This document shows positions 25,516-35,358 of a stretch of 64,000 bases of DNA, one piece after another. A program made the translations under genes and the position numbers. The notes below the pieces were generated by a model. The model did no database searches and had not been told where the DNA came from. It saw only the letters and a list, made by a program, of their open reading frames with translations. Position 1 is the stretch's first letter. Each line of letters opens with the position of its first letter. The DNA is from Pontibacillus halophilus JSM 076056 = DSM 19796 (GTDB lineage Bacteria; Bacillota; Bacilli; Bacillales; BH030062), in assembly GCF_000425205.1 (NCBI RefSeq), contig NZ_KE384328.1:65799-129798 (forward strand), in the 5' to 3' direction.

Positions 25516-27240
25516 ATGATGAAAGTAGATAAGAAACAACTCATTAAGAAGCTCGAACAAATAGGGGTTTATCTTGAACTAAAAGGTGAAAATCCTTTCA
25601 AAATATCCGCATACCGTAAGGCGGCACAAGCGCTTGAAAGCGACGATCGTTCGCTGTCTGAAATAGAAGACTTCACTGCGATGAATGGAATTGGGAAAGG
25701 GACGGCCACGGTTATTCAGGAGTTCATCGAGAAAGGAGAGTCGGACACGCTCAATCAGCTTGAAGAAGATGTTCCAGCTGGTCTAGTCCCTCTACTTCAA
25801 CTCTCTGGACTTGGTGGTAAGAAATTAGCCAAGCTCTATCAAGAGCTTGGCGTCACAGACGCCGCTTCTCTAAAGACAGCTTTAGAAGAAGGCAAAGTGG
25901 AACAACTGAGCGGTTTCGGTAAGAAAAGTGCTGAGAAAATCTTGCAAGCTCTTGAGGATGCAGGCTCACGTCCTGAGCGCCTGCCAATCGCGGTTATGTT
26001 GCCGTTAGCTGAAAAGATTGAAGGGTATTTAGACACGGTGGACACAATCAAGCGTTATTCAAGGGCTGGTAGTCTAAGAAGAATGCAGGAAACCATTAAA
26101 GACCTTGATTTTATTATCTCTACGAAGAGCCCTGAAGAAGTTCGTGATGAATTACTCAAGATTGATAACATTAAAGAAACAGTAGCGAGTGGAGAAACCA
26201 AAGTTTCCGTGGTTCTAGCAGAAGGGTACGACATTGGCGTGGACTTTCGCCTTGTACAACCTCACGAATTTGCAACCACGCTTCATCACTTTACGGGCTC
26301 AAAGGATCACAATGTAGCCATGAGACAGTTGGCAAAGGCTCAAGGTGAGAAGATTAGTGAATATGGTGTTGAGGACGTTGAAACAGGAGAAATAAAAACG
26401 TTTGAAACAGAAGAAGCATTCTTTAACCATTTCGGCTTAAACTTTATTCCACCTGAGTTGAGAGAAGACGATGGAGAAGTCGAACAATTTAAAGATGAAG
26501 TCGCGACCTTGCTGCAACATCAAGACATTCGAGGGGACCTACACATGCACTCGACGTGGAGTGATGGAGCTCAATCCATTAAAGAAATGGCAGATCGTGC
26601 GCGAGAAATGGGCTATGAGTACATAGCCATTACGGATCACTCTAAGTATCTCAAGGTGGCGAACGGCTTAGATGAGGAGCGCCTTCGAAAGCAGCGAGAA
26701 GTTATAGATGAGTTGAATGAATCGTATGATGACTTCCATATATTCGCCGGCATTGAAATGGATATCCTGCCAGATGGTTCACTAGACTTCTCAGAAGAAT
26801 TTCTCAAAGAAATGGACTTTGTCATAGCCTCTATTCATTCTAGCTTCAATCAAGACCGTGAAACGATTATGAAGCGCTTGAATACAGCGCTTGAGTCACC
26901 TCACGTTCATATGATTGCTCATCCGACCGGCCGATTAATTGGCAGACGGGAAGGCTACGATGTAGATGTTGAAGCGTTAATTGAGGGAGCAAAGCGGACA
27001 AATACCGTGCTTGAATTAAACGCCAATCCAAATCGCCTTGATCTAGCATGGAAATGGCTTTCACATGCTCAAGAACAAGGGGTGAAAGTGGCAATCAATA
27101 CAGATGCCCATAGCTACAGCATGCTTGAACATATGAAAGTAGGCGTAGGAATTGGGCGTAAAGGATGGCTTCAGAAAGAGAACGTTCTGAACACCTGGAC
27201 TAGAAAACAACTTGAAACCTTTTTAAATCAAAATCGTTAA
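25516..27240 (+). CDS. polX: DNA polymerase X with PHP 3'-5' exonuclease
   Basis: Family X repair polymerase filling short gaps in base-excision repair, with a C-terminal PHP nuclease. About 574 residues: N-terminal 8-kDa HhH region (about 5-70), two further helix-hairpin-helix units (about 90-150), the nucleotidyltransferase palm with GSLRRM and the paired aspartates in KDLDFI (about 185-205), a thumb, and the PHP domain from about 335 (DLHMHSTWSDG, ITDHSKY, INTDAHS). Start is ATG 25516 or 25519 after AAAGCGGGTG; the GTG at 25510 overlaps the ribosome site. It precedes mutS2 by 21 bases. Confidence 0.95.
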   Translation: MMKVDKKQLIKKLEQIGVYLELKGENPFKISAYRKAAQALESDDRSLSEIEDFTAMNGIGKGTATVIQEFIEKGESDTLNQLEEDVPAGLVPLLQLSGLGGKKLAKLYQELGVTDAASLKTALEEGKVEQLSGFGKKSAEKILQALEDAGSRPERLPIAVMLPLAEKIEGYLDTVDTIKRYSRAGSLRRMQETIKDLDFIISTKSPEEVRDELLKIDNIKETVASGETKVSVVLAEGYDIGVDFRLVQPHEFATTLHHFTGSKDHNVAMRQLAKAQGEKISEYGVEDVETGEIKTFETEEAFFNHFGLNFIPPELREDDGEVEQFKDEVATLLQHQDIRGDLHMHSTWSDGAQSIKEMADRAREMGYEYIAITDHSKYLKVANGLDEERLRKQREVIDELNESYDDFHIFAGIEMDILPDGSLDFSEEFLKEMDFVIASIHSSFNQDRETIMKRLNTALESPHVHMIAHPTGRLIGRREGYDVDVEALIEGAKRTNTVLELNANPNRLDLAWKWLSHAQEQGVKVAINTDAHSYSMLEHMKVGVGIGRKGWLQKENVLNTWTRKQLETFLNQNR

Positions 27241-27261
27241 ACCATAAAAGGGGTAAATAGA

Positions 27262-29607
27262 ATGAATCAGCGAATTTACCATGTACTTGAGTACGACAAA
27301 ATAATTGAACAATTGAAGACGCATGCAGCCTCCTCATTAGGTAAGGAAGCCGTACAGCGTCTTCACCCCTCTACAGACGTAGAAGAAGTAAGAAGATGGC
27401 AAGAAGAGACAGAAGAAGCCGCGACGGTACTTCGTTTGAAAGGATATGCTCCACTTGGTGGGATTTTCGACATTAAACCTCAAGTAAAGCGTGCCACTAT
27501 TGGAGGCGTATTAACGCCAGAAGAATGTCTAGACATCGCTTCAACGCTTTATGGCGGAAAGAATTTAAAAACGTTTATTGAAGAAATCGAAGACGCCTCG
27601 TTACCGATTCTGAATGAGATTGTGGAGCAAATTGTTCCACTTAGCGAATTAGAGCGTGCCATTCGAAATGCCATTGACGATTATGGAAAAGTCATGGACG
27701 GTGCATCGGACAAGCTGCGCACTCTTCGGTCTAGAATTCGTTCCTATGAGAGTCGAGTTCGTGACAAGTTAGAAGGTTACACCCGTTCTAACAGCAAAAT
27801 GCTTTCTGATGCGATTGTAACGATTCGTAATGATCGTTATGTGCTACCTGTTAAGGCAGAGTATCGTGGCTCATTTGGTGGGATTGTGCACGACCAATCT
27901 TCTTCTGGTGCCACACTCTTCATTGAACCTCAGGCAGTCGTTGATTTGAACAATGAGTTGCAGGAAACACGTGTTCAAGAGGCAAATGAAGTAGAACGCA
28001 TTCTTCGTGAACTGAGTGAGCGAATAGCAGAAGATGAGTCGTTCCTCTATATCAACGTTCAAGCTTTAGGACATCTTGATTTCCTATTTGCGAAAGCGCA
28101 TTTGGGTCGCGTGATGAAGGCAGCGAAACCTACCATTAACGATGCGGGTATCATTAAGATGCGTGAAGCACGACACCCACTCATTTCGATGGATGAAGTC
28201 GTAGCGAATGATGTCTTCCTTGGTGAAGAGTATACATCCATCGTCATTACAGGACCGAACACAGGTGGTAAGACCGTTACACTTAAGATGGTAGGATTAA
28301 GCTCACTCATGGCGCAATCTGGCCTAAGAATTCCTGCTCAGGATGGGTGTGAGATGCCAGTATTTGAGAACGTATTCGCAGATATTGGAGACGAGCAATC
28401 CATTGAACAAAGCTTAAGTACGTTCTCCTCCCACATGACAAACATCGTAGAAATTCTTAAAGGTGTAAATGAGAAATCTCTCGTTCTATTTGATGAATTA
28501 GGAGCAGGTACGGACCCTCAAGAAGGCGCAGCGCTTGCAATGTCCATTCTTGATGAAGTAGTAAATCGTGGAGCCCGTGTCATTGCAACGACTCACTACC
28601 CTGAACTTAAGGCTTACAGCTACAACCGGGAGCGCGTCATTAATGCCTCTGTCGAATTCGATGTTCAAACACTACGACCAACCTACCGTTTGTTAATTGG
28701 AGTTCCTGGTCGCAGTAACGCATTTGAAATCTCAAGAAGACTTGGTCTAAATGAATCGATTATTGAAACGGCCAAAGGGCAAGTCGGTACGGACTCAGCT
28801 TCTGTCGAAACAATGATTGCTTCTCTTGAAGAATCAACACGTGGTGCGGAACGTGATTATGAAGAAGCAGAAGACCACCTTCAACAAGCTCAACAACTTC
28901 ATGAGGAGCTTGAACAAAAGTGGGCGGACTTTGAAGCGAAGCGAGAAGAACTTTACCGAAAAGCAGAAGCGAAAGCACAAGATGCCATTGAGAAAGCAAG
29001 ACAAGAGGCTGAAGACATTGTCAGTCAAATTCGTCAAATGAAATCTCAAGCAGAACTGAAAGAACACGAATGGATTGAAGCAAGAAAACAGCTTGATGAA
29101 GCTAAGCCTTCTCTTGCTCAGAAGCAATCATCGAAACCGAAAGCTAAAGCGAAACAAACACTCAATCTTCAGCCTGGAGACGAAGTGAAAGTGACAACAT
29201 TGAACCAAAATGGTCATATTGTCGAAAAGGTTAGTGACAAGGAATGGCAAGTTCAACTGGGGATTATGAAAGTGAAAGTGAAAACGAAAGACTTGGAATT
29301 TGTTAAACGAGAAGAACCACTCAAAGAGAAACCGATGGCGACTGTGAAAGGGAAAGCTTACCACGTTAAACCAGAGATTGATCTTCGCGGGGAGCGGTTT
29401 GAAGAGGCCTTACATCAATTAGAGAAATACATTGATGAAGCCTTACTAGCCGGATACCCACAAGTAACCGTCATTCATGGGAAAGGAACCGGTGCCCTAC
29501 GTAAAGGCGTTGAAGAACTGGCGAAGCGCCATCGTTCCATCGCATCTGCACGTTCTGGTGGGATGAACGAAGGCGGCGGAGGCGTAACCGTACTGGAACT
29601 ACGCTAA
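27262..29607 (+). CDS. mutS2: Endonuclease MutS2 / RqcU
   Basis: MutS-family ATPase with a C-terminal Smr domain. Bacterial MutS2 suppresses homologous recombination and, in B. subtilis, senses collided ribosomes. 781 residues: N-terminal core (about 1-310), ATPase with Walker [10 protein letters not shown] (near 333), Walker [14 protein letters not shown] (near 410), THYPELK, a long charged coiled coil (about 520-640) with KOW-like stretch, and the Smr domain from about 705 with [10 protein letters not shown] and [12 protein letters not shown] follows AAAGGGG. Mismatch-recognition domain I is absent, as expected. Confidence 0.96.
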   Translation: MNQRIYHVLEYDKIIEQLKTHAASSLGKEAVQRLHPSTDVEEVRRWQEETEEAATVLRLKGYAPLGGIFDIKPQVKRATIGGVLTPEECLDIASTLYGGKNLKTFIEEIEDASLPILNEIVEQIVPLSELERAIRNAIDDYGKVMDGASDKLRTLRSRIRSYESRVRDKLEGYTRSNSKMLSDAIVTIRNDRYVLPVKAEYRGSFGGIVHDQSSSGATLFIEPQAVVDLNNELQETRVQEANEVERILRELSERIAEDESFLYINVQALGHLDFLFAKAHLGRVMKAAKPTINDAGIIKMREARHPLISMDEVVANDVFLGEEYTSIVITGPNTGGKTVTLKMVGLSSLMAQSGLRIPAQDGCEMPVFENVFADIGDEQSIEQSLSTFSSHMTNIVEILKGVNEKSLVLFDELGAGTDPQEGAALAMSILDEVVNRGARVIATTHYPELKAYSYNRERVINASVEFDVQTLRPTYRLLIGVPGRSNAFEISRRLGLNESIIETAKGQVGTDSASVETMIASLEESTRGAERDYEEAEDHLQQAQQLHEELEQKWADFEAKREELYRKAEAKAQDAIEKARQEAEDIVSQIRQMKSQAELKEHEWIEARKQLDEAKPSLAQKQSSKPKAKAKQTLNLQPGDEVKVTTLNQNGHIVEKVSDKEWQVQLGIMKVKVKTKDLEFVKREEPLKEKPMATVKGKAYHVKPEIDLRGERFEEALHQLEKYIDEALLAGYPQVTVIHGKGTGALRKGVEELAKRHRSIASARSGGMNEGGGGVTVLELR

Positions 29608-29626
29608 GCTTATAGGGGGAATTAAC

Positions 29627-30031
29627 TTGAACTTTTGGGAGAATGTTTATGTAGAAACAGCAGCTAGCTATAGTGTAGCTGTCTTATGCGCAATAGTTTT
29701 CCTAGCCATCTTTGAGCTCGTCACCTCCTATAACAACTGGGAGCAAATCAGGAAAGGCAACTTTTCTGTTGCGATGGCAACAGGGGGAAAGATTTTCGGG
29801 ATATCGAACATTTTTCACTACTCTGTTCAACATAATGACTCCTTGCTACAAATGATGGCATGGGGGTCGTTTGGGTTCGTATTGCTCCTAATTGGGTATT
29901 TTATGTTTGAATTTTTGACTCCGAGTTTTCGGATTGACAAAGAAATTGAAGAGGACAACCGAGCTGTTGGGTTTATAGCGATGGTTATCTCCGTAGGACT
30001 TTCATTTGTCATTGGAGCGAACATACTGTAA
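29627..30031 (+). CDS. yshE: DUF350 membrane protein YshE
   Basis: 134-residue integral membrane protein with four predicted helices (about 13-32, 45-62, 78-98 and 112-132), the DUF350 fold. Function unknown. The FELVTSYNNWEQIRKGN and MATGGKIFGISN segments are family-typical. TTG start at 29627 follows AGGGGGAATTAAC. It follows mutS2 by 19 bases as in B. subtilis. A tiny membrane-peptide gene follows 19 bases later. Confidence 0.88.
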   Translation: MNFWENVYVETAASYSVAVLCAIVFLAIFELVTSYNNWEQIRKGNFSVAMATGGKIFGISNIFHYSVQHNDSLLQMMAWGSFGFVLLLIGYFMFEFLTPSFRIDKEIEEDNRAVGFIAMVISVGLSFVIGANIL

Positions 30032-30050
30032 AGAGGGCGAGGAGAACGGA

Positions 30051-30134
30051 GTGGAGACATTAGCTAAAGTGCTCGGAGTTTTATCGGGAGTCTTTATCTT
30101 AATAGGAGTTCTTTACTTATTGTTTTGGGTATAG
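30051..30134 (+). CDS. 27-residue single-helix membrane peptide
   Basis: Too short for standard gene calling. GTG at 30051 starts a 28-codon frame ending at TAG (30132-30134). The product reads METLAKVLGV, then an uninterrupted hydrophobic helix ending in YLLFWV. A good ribosome site, GAGGAG, ends 6 bases before the GTG. It lies 19 bases after yshE and before the operon terminator. The combination of ribosome site, operon position and one clean membrane helix makes it credible. Function unknown; it might be a regulator or partner of the DUF350 protein. Confidence 0.6.
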   Translation: METLAKVLGVLSGVFILIGVLYLLFWV

Positions 30135-30140
30135 AGAGGA

Positions 30141-30172
30141 AGGCCTTACATGTAGTGTGTAGGGCCTTTTTC
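30141..30172 (+). terminator. Terminator of the zapA-yshE run
   Basis: AGGCC pairs with GGCCT, with TACA/TGTA inside, followed by TTTTTC. Confidence 0.8.
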
Positions 30173-30203
30173 TATATGCAAATATGCAGGTGAGAGAGTC
30201 ATT

Positions 30204-30246
30204 TGAATAAATAATAATTCAAAATTTTCTTATAACTATGTATAAT
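30204..30246 (+). promoter_or_regulatory. lcfA promoter with FadR operator
   Basis: TTCAAA (30218-30223), 17-bp spacer, TATAAT (30241-30246). An 18-base palindrome at 30204-30221 (TGAAT..ATTCA arms) matches 14 of 16 fixed positions of the Bacillus FadR consensus TGAATGANTANTCATTCA and overlaps the -35. FadR without long-chain acyl-CoA would block this promoter. Confidence 0.82.
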
Positions 30247-30281
30247 AAGAGTAGGTCAAACGAACAGAAGGGGGTAAGGAA

Positions 30282-31988
30282 ATGGAAGAAGTTATAGCAG
30301 ACCGACCATGGCTCCGTCACTACCCTAGTGAAATTGGGACTGAACTTGACTATAGAAAAGTCCCTCTCCATGCTATCTTGGAAGAAAGTGCATCTCTATA
30401 CGGTAAAAAGAAAGCGCTTCACTTTATGGGGAAAGAGCTTTCGTATGAAGAAGTGTACCAACAGGCGAAGGAAGTGGCGAGTTATTTGCAATGGCTCGGA
30501 TTAGAGAAAGGTGACCGGGTATCCATCATGTTGCCGAACTGCCCGCAGGCTGTTATCGGATACTACGCTGTATTAATGGCAGGTGGTGTTGTCGTTCAAA
30601 CGAACCCACTTTATATGGAACGGGAATTAGAGTACCAAATGAAAGACTCAGGGGCGAAGATGATTATCTGCCTAGATGTACTCTATCCAAAGGTCACAAG
30701 CGTCAAAGCTGAAACAGATCTTGAGCATGTCATTGTGACAGGCATTAAGGATTACTTGCCGTTTCCGAAGAACGTCGTCTATCCGTATATCCAGCGAAAG
30801 CAATATGGAATTGTCGTAGAGCCAGAGCATGGTGGGGATACACACAGGTGGACTGAGCTAAGGAAAGAGAGTACGGGGTTGATTGAAGAGATTGAGGTTG
30901 ATCCTGTTAACGATGTCGCGCTGCTTCAATATACGGGTGGTACGACTGGTTTCCCGAAAGGAGTTATGCTGAGTCATTATAATTTAATTGCAAATACGCA
31001 AATGTGTCAGGCTTGGCTATACCGTGCGAAGCCAGGCGATGAGACGATTATGGCACTTCTCCCGTTCTTTCATGTGTATGGCATGACAGCAGTGATGAAC
31101 GTTTCCATCATGTTCGGATTTAAGATGATTCTTGTGCCGAAATTCGAAGCAGGTGATGTGTTAAAGCTCATTGATAAGCAAAAGCCGACGCTGTTCCCTG
31201 GTGCTCCAACCATTTATATTGCATTATTAAATCACCCTAAACTAACTAACTATGATGTTTCATCCATTGAAGCGTGTATAAGTGGCTCGGCACCTCTGCC
31301 AGTCGAAGTCCAAGAGGAATTCGAGCGGGTAACCGGAGGGAAGCTCGTTGAAGGGTATGGGTTAACAGAATCGTCTCCAGTTACACACTCTAACTTTGTG
31401 TGGGAGAATCGCATAAGCGGTAGCATAGGAGTACCATGGCCAGACACCGATTCGCGTATTGTTCAACCAGATAGTATTGAACCGATGCCGATTGGAGAAA
31501 TAGGTGAAATTGCTGTTCGTGGTCCACAAGTCATGAAGGGGTATTGGAACAAACCAGAGGAAACGGCCGCAGTACTGAAGGATGGCTGGTTGTTGACTGG
31601 TGATTTAGGCTATATGAACGAAGAGGGTTACTTCTTCGTCGTTGATCGAAAGAAGGATATGATTATTGCGGGTGGCTATAATATCTATCCTCGTGAAGTA
31701 GAAGAAGTCTTATACGAACATGACGGCATCCAAGAGGCTGTTGTGGCAGGCGTTCCAGACCCATATAGAGGAGAAACAGTCAAAGCTTATATTGTGTTGA
31801 AAGAAGGATACCAATTAAATGAAGAGACGCTAGATGCGTACTGTAGAGAGAATATGGCAAAGTATAAAGTCCCAAGAATCTATGAATTTAGAGATGAACT
31901 ACCTAAGACTGCGGTAGGGAAAATTCTTAGAAGATCACTTGTCGAAGAAGAGAGAAAGAAACTGGAATCTACTGAGCGCAATGCCTGA
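30282..31988 (+). CDS. lcfA: Long-chain fatty-acid-CoA ligase
   Basis: Activates long-chain fatty acids to acyl-CoA with ATP, the entry to beta-oxidation and also the signal that releases FadR. 568 residues of the ANL superfamily: AMP-binding P-loop YTGGTTGFPKG (near 218), VEGYGLTESSP (A5), the TGDLGYMNEEGYF hinge region (A7/A8) with DRKKDMI, and the C-terminal catalytic lysine in GKILRR. ATG follows GAAGGGGG. First gene of lcfA-fadR-fadB-etfB-etfA, with FadR boxes in front of it and of fadR. Confidence 0.95.
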   Translation: MEEVIADRPWLRHYPSEIGTELDYRKVPLHAILEESASLYGKKKALHFMGKELSYEEVYQQAKEVASYLQWLGLEKGDRVSIMLPNCPQAVIGYYAVLMAGGVVVQTNPLYMERELEYQMKDSGAKMIICLDVLYPKVTSVKAETDLEHVIVTGIKDYLPFPKNVVYPYIQRKQYGIVVEPEHGGDTHRWTELRKESTGLIEEIEVDPVNDVALLQYTGGTTGFPKGVMLSHYNLIANTQMCQAWLYRAKPGDETIMALLPFFHVYGMTAVMNVSIMFGFKMILVPKFEAGDVLKLIDKQKPTLFPGAPTIYIALLNHPKLTNYDVSSIEACISGSAPLPVEVQEEFERVTGGKLVEGYGLTESSPVTHSNFVWENRISGSIGVPWPDTDSRIVQPDSIEPMPIGEIGEIAVRGPQVMKGYWNKPEETAAVLKDGWLLTGDLGYMNEEGYFFVVDRKKDMIIAGGYNIYPREVEEVLYEHDGIQEAVVAGVPDPYRGETVKAYIVLKEGYQLNEETLDAYCRENMAKYKVPRIYEFRDELPKTAVGKILRRSLVEEERKKLESTERNA

Positions 31989-32006
31989 GCCTCGAGCTCT
32001 TTTTTC
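31987..32006 (+). terminator. Weak terminator at the lcfA stop
   Basis: Short stem GAGC / GCTC with loop CTCGA at the stop codon, followed by TTTTTT. Four base pairs only, so termination is probably partial and fadR can be read from both promoters. Confidence 0.4.
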
Positions 32007-32032
32007 TTTTGATTAAAGGAGGGGGATTTTAG

Positions 32033-32084
32033 TTGACAGCTTTTTCATGGAACAGTAAAATAAAAGTGAATGATGATTCATTCA
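32033..32084 (+). promoter_or_regulatory. fadR promoter with FadR operator (autoregulation)
   Basis: Consensus TTGACA (32033-32038), 17-bp spacer, TAAAAT (32056-32061). The FadR box at 32067-32084 (TGAATGAT / GATTCATTCA) differs from consensus at one fixed position and covers the likely transcription start. Typical roadblock position for autorepression. Confidence 0.9.
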
Positions 32085-32112
32085 GTATTTTTGCTTTAGT
32101 TAGGAGATCACC

Positions 32113-32694
32113 ATGAAAAAAAATCGACCAAAATACAAACAAATAATTGATGCAGCTGTCGAAGTCATTGCTGAAAATGGGTACCATGCGTCCCAAGTCT
32201 CTAAGATTGCGAAGAAGGCAGGAGTAGCGGACGGGACAATCTATCTTTATTTCAAGAATAAAGAGGATATTCTCGTATCCTTGTTTCAGGAAAAGATGGG
32301 ACAATTCGTAGAAACGATTGAACAAGAAATCGAGACACACTCGAACGCCAGTGACATGCTCCTGACTTTAATTCAAGTGCACTACCATCAACTCGCAAAG
32401 GACCATCAGCTCGCTGTTGTCACTCAACTCGAGTTACGACAGTCTAACAAAGAGCTTCGCTTAAAAATTAACGATGTGTTAAAAGGGTATTTGATGGTGA
32501 TTGACAAGATTGTTGAGAAGGGCATGAACGATGGTAGCTTTAACGAGCATATGGATCGCCGTCTAGTACGTCAAATGGTCTTCGGAACATTAGACGAAAC
32601 CGTTACAAACTGGGTCATGAATGATCAGAAATATAGTTTGGAAGAACAGGCTACAGCGGTACATGGGCTTATTACACAAGGGTTAACGAAATAA
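32113..32694 (+). CDS. fadR: Fatty acid degradation repressor FadR (TetR family)
   Basis: 193-residue TetR-family repressor of fatty acid degradation genes, relieved by long-chain acyl-CoA. N-terminal helix-turn-helix (about 5-52: IIDAAVEVIAENGYHASQV and GVADGTIYLYFKNKEDIL) and an all-alpha ligand domain. ATG follows TTAGGAG. Placement between lcfA and fadB and two operators nearby give strong support. Its own promoter carries a box, so it likely autoregulates. Confidence 0.95.
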   Translation: MKKNRPKYKQIIDAAVEVIAENGYHASQVSKIAKKAGVADGTIYLYFKNKEDILVSLFQEKMGQFVETIEQEIETHSNASDMLLTLIQVHYHQLAKDHQLAVVTQLELRQSNKELRLKINDVLKGYLMVIDKIVEKGMNDGSFNEHMDRRLVRQMVFGTLDETVTNWVMNDQKYSLEEQATAVHGLITQGLTK

Positions 32695-32722
32695 GAAAGA
32701 AGAGTACAAGGAGGCTGATTGA

Positions 32723-33496
32723 ATGAACCTACTATCTGTAGAAATGAAAGATCAACTTGCAGTGATTACCATTCAAAGTCCTCCTGCCAACGCTCTCTCT
32801 AGTGCGCTATTGATGGATCTATCACAAGCGTTAGATACCATTGAACAAGAAGCGAACACCAAGGCCATTATCATCAAAGGGGAAGGGAAGTTTTTCTCGG
32901 CAGGGGCAGATATTAAGGAATTTACATCCTACCAATCTGGTAGTGAACATAGCAATATGGCACCGAATGGTCAAGCGTTATTTGATCGAATTGAGACGTT
33001 CCAAATCCCAATCATTGCGGCCATTCATGGTGCTGCCTTAGGTGGCGGCCTTGAGCTTGCCATGTCGTGCCACATGAGAATTGTGGCAGAAGACGCGCAG
33101 CTCGGATTGCCAGAATTAACACTAGGCATTATACCAGGGTTTGGTGGGACGCAGCGACTTCCTCGACATGTAGGCGCTGCCAAGGCGTACGAAATGATTC
33201 TGACGGCTGAACCGATTACAGGTGCGGAGGCTGCTTCATTAGGGCTTGCAAACCGAGCGGTCCCTCAGGAGGAGTTAGAAGCATCTGCGTTACAACTAGC
33301 TTCTAAGATTACCGCCAAGAGCGCTCCGTCCATACATTCTGTGATGAAGGTCGTTCCATACACCTTCACTTCACAATTTGGGACTGGAATTGAGCAGGAA
33401 GCTGTTGAATTTGGCAAAGTATTTGGGACAGAAGATGCCAAAGAAGGCGTTCAAGCTTTTATCGAGAAACGGAAACCAAATTTCAAAGATCGTTAA
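32723..33496 (+). CDS. fadB: Enoyl-CoA hydratase
   Basis: Hydrates trans-2-enoyl-CoA in beta-oxidation. 257-residue crotonase-fold enzyme with the oxyanion-hole motif FFSAGADIKEF (near 56-66), HGAALGGGLELAM (near 97-110) and the catalytic glutamates in LPELTLGIIPGFGGTQRL. ATG follows CAAGGAGG. In the fad operon between fadR and etfB, 12 bases before etfB; its electrons leave the pathway through the neighbouring ETF. Confidence 0.93.
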   Translation: MNLLSVEMKDQLAVITIQSPPANALSSALLMDLSQALDTIEQEANTKAIIIKGEGKFFSAGADIKEFTSYQSGSEHSNMAPNGQALFDRIETFQIPIIAAIHGAALGGGLELAMSCHMRIVAEDAQLGLPELTLGIIPGFGGTQRLPRHVGAAKAYEMILTAEPITGAEAASLGLANRAVPQEELEASALQLASKITAKSAPSIHSVMKVVPYTFTSQFGTGIEQEAVEFGKVFGTEDAKEGVQAFIEKRKPNFKDR

Positions 33497-33508
33497 GGGG
33501 GCCTATTC

Positions 33509-34282
33509 ATGAACATTTATGTATTGCTGAAAAGAACGTTCGATACGGAAGAGAAGATTACAATTGGGAATGGTCGAATTGAGGATGATAGTGCAGAATT
33601 CATTATTAATCCTTATGACGAGTACGCGGTTGAGGAAGCCATTCAACTTCGCGATGAGCACGGTGGTGAAGTAACGGTTGTGACGATTGGTGAAGAAGAT
33701 GCGGAGAAACAATTGCGGACAGCATTGGCAATGGGAGCAGATAAAGCGGTTCTAATTAACACAGAGGATGACTTAGAAGAAGGCGACCAATTCTCAACTG
33801 TTAAGATATTGGAAGCATTCTTTGAAGATAAGGAAGCAGACATTATCCTTGCAGGGAACGTAGCAATCGATGAAGCAAGCGGCCAAGTGGGACCACGCTT
33901 AGCTGAACGATTGAATATTCCTTATGTGACGACCATTACAAGCATTACGGTTGAAAATGAAACCGTTAACATTGAGCGAGACGTGGAAGGAGACGTAGAG
34001 AAAGTACAAACGTCACTCCCATTACTTGTTACGTGTCAGCAAGGTCTTAACGAACCTCGTTACCCATCACTTCCTGGAATCATGAAAGCAAAGAAAAAAC
34101 CGCTTGAAGAACTTGAGTTGGATGATTTAGACCTTGATGAAGACGACGTAGAAGCGAAAACAAAAACGATTGAAATCTTCCTTCCTCCTGAGAAAGAAGC
34201 AGGTAAGGTGCTCGAGGGTGATATCGACCAACAAGTGAAAGAACTAGTTTCTTTGTTAAGAACTGAAGCGAAGGTGCTGTAG
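33509..34282 (+). CDS. etfB: Electron transfer flavoprotein beta subunit
   Basis: With EtfA it forms the FAD/AMP heterodimer that takes electrons from acyl-CoA dehydrogenases. 257 residues with the YDEYAVEEAIQLRDEH segment and the signature VQTSLPLLVTCQQGLNEPRYP region (about 175-195). ATG follows TAAGGGGG. It is 12 bases after fadB and 35 before etfA; part of the FadR-controlled operon. Confidence 0.95.
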   Translation: MNIYVLLKRTFDTEEKITIGNGRIEDDSAEFIINPYDEYAVEEAIQLRDEHGGEVTVVTIGEEDAEKQLRTALAMGADKAVLINTEDDLEEGDQFSTVKILEAFFEDKEADIILAGNVAIDEASGQVGPRLAERLNIPYVTTITSITVENETVNIERDVEGDVEKVQTSLPLLVTCQQGLNEPRYPSLPGIMKAKKKPLEELELDDLDLDEDDVEAKTKTIEIFLPPEKEAGKVLEGDIDQQVKELVSLLRTEAKVL

Positions 34283-34317
34283 GAACAAGCGATTTAATAA
34301 TGGAAAGGGGTATGGAC

Positions 34318-35298
34318 ATGGGGAAAAAGGTATTGGTTATTGGGGAACAACGTGAAGGTACACTAAGGAACGTTACATTTGAGGCCATTGCAGCTGCGAA
34401 AACAATTAGTGGAGACGGAGAAGTAGTTGGGGTGTTGTGTGGATCTGAAGACTTATCTTCACTCGGGCAAGAAATGGTTGCTTATGGTGCCGATCGGGTT
34501 ATTACCGTTTCTAACGAAGCGTTAAAGCAATATACGTCTGAAGGATTTGGGCAAGCTATTATGGCTGTCATCCAAGACGAGAACCCTGAAGGTATTCTTA
34601 TGGGGCATACAGCAATTGGGAAAGATTTAACACCGAAGCTTGCAAGTAAACTTGAAACAGGTCTTATCTCTGATGCTACCGTTGTTGAAGAGACGGGCGG
34701 GAACTTTGTATTCACGCGACCTATTTATTCAGGGAAGGCCTTTGAGAAGAAGATTATTACAGACGGAGTCATCTTTGCTACGATTCGTCCTAATAACATT
34801 CCAGCGCTCGACAAGGATGAAAGTCGTACTGGAGAAGTAACCGCTAAAGATGTAGATGTGAAAGACATTCGTACAATTATACAAGACGTCATTCGTAAGA
34901 CGTCAGAAGGGGTTGACCTGTCTGAAGCTAAGATTATTGTGGCAGGCGGCCGTGGGGTGAAGAGCTCAGAAGGATTTGAGCCTTTAGAAGAGCTCGCCAA
35001 TGTATTAGGCGGTGCTGTTGGTGCATCTCGTGGGGCTTGTGATGCAGGCTACTGCGATTATTCGTTGCAAATCGGTCAAACAGGTAAAGTGGTCACACCA
35101 GACCTTTATATCGCAGTCGGAATCTCCGGGGCGATTCAACACTTAGCTGGAATGTCAAACTCCAAAGTCATCGTAGCGATCAATAAAGACCCAGAGGCCA
35201 ACATTTTCAATGTGGCGGACTACGGTATTGTAGGGGATTTATTTGATGTCGTACCGAAATTAATTGAAGAAATGAAACAAATCGGCGTTAACGCATAG
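34318..35298 (+). CDS. etfA: Electron transfer flavoprotein alpha subunit
   Basis: Carries the FAD of the ETF heterodimer. 326 residues: N-terminal alpha/beta domain and C-terminal FAD-binding domain with GGRGVKSSEGF, GASRGACDAGY and VGISGAIQHLAGM (about 210-290), plus the family end IFNVADYGIVGDLFDVVP. I chose ATG 34318, 8 bases after AAAGGGG; the upstream ATGs at 34300 and 34312 overlap or crowd the ribosome site. Last gene of the fad operon; a hairpin follows. Confidence 0.95.
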   Translation: MGKKVLVIGEQREGTLRNVTFEAIAAAKTISGDGEVVGVLCGSEDLSSLGQEMVAYGADRVITVSNEALKQYTSEGFGQAIMAVIQDENPEGILMGHTAIGKDLTPKLASKLETGLISDATVVEETGGNFVFTRPIYSGKAFEKKIITDGVIFATIRPNNIPALDKDESRTGEVTAKDVDVKDIRTIIQDVIRKTSEGVDLSEAKIIVAGGRGVKSSEGFEPLEELANVLGGAVGASRGACDAGYCDYSLQIGQTGKVVTPDLYIAVGISGAIQHLAGMSNSKVIVAINKDPEANIFNVADYGIVGDLFDVVPKLIEEMKQIGVNA

Positions 35299-35320
35299 AC
35301 TAAGAGTAACCACATAACGA

Positions 35321-35358
35321 AGTGTTGTAACAAACAAAAAATTTGTTGCAGCACTTTC
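35321..35358 (+). terminator. Probable terminator after etfA
   Basis: AGTG-TTG-ACAAA arms pair with TTTGT-CA-CACT across an A-rich loop, followed by TTTCGTT. The T-run is imperfect and the hairpin overlaps the putative trxA -35. Confidence 0.5.
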
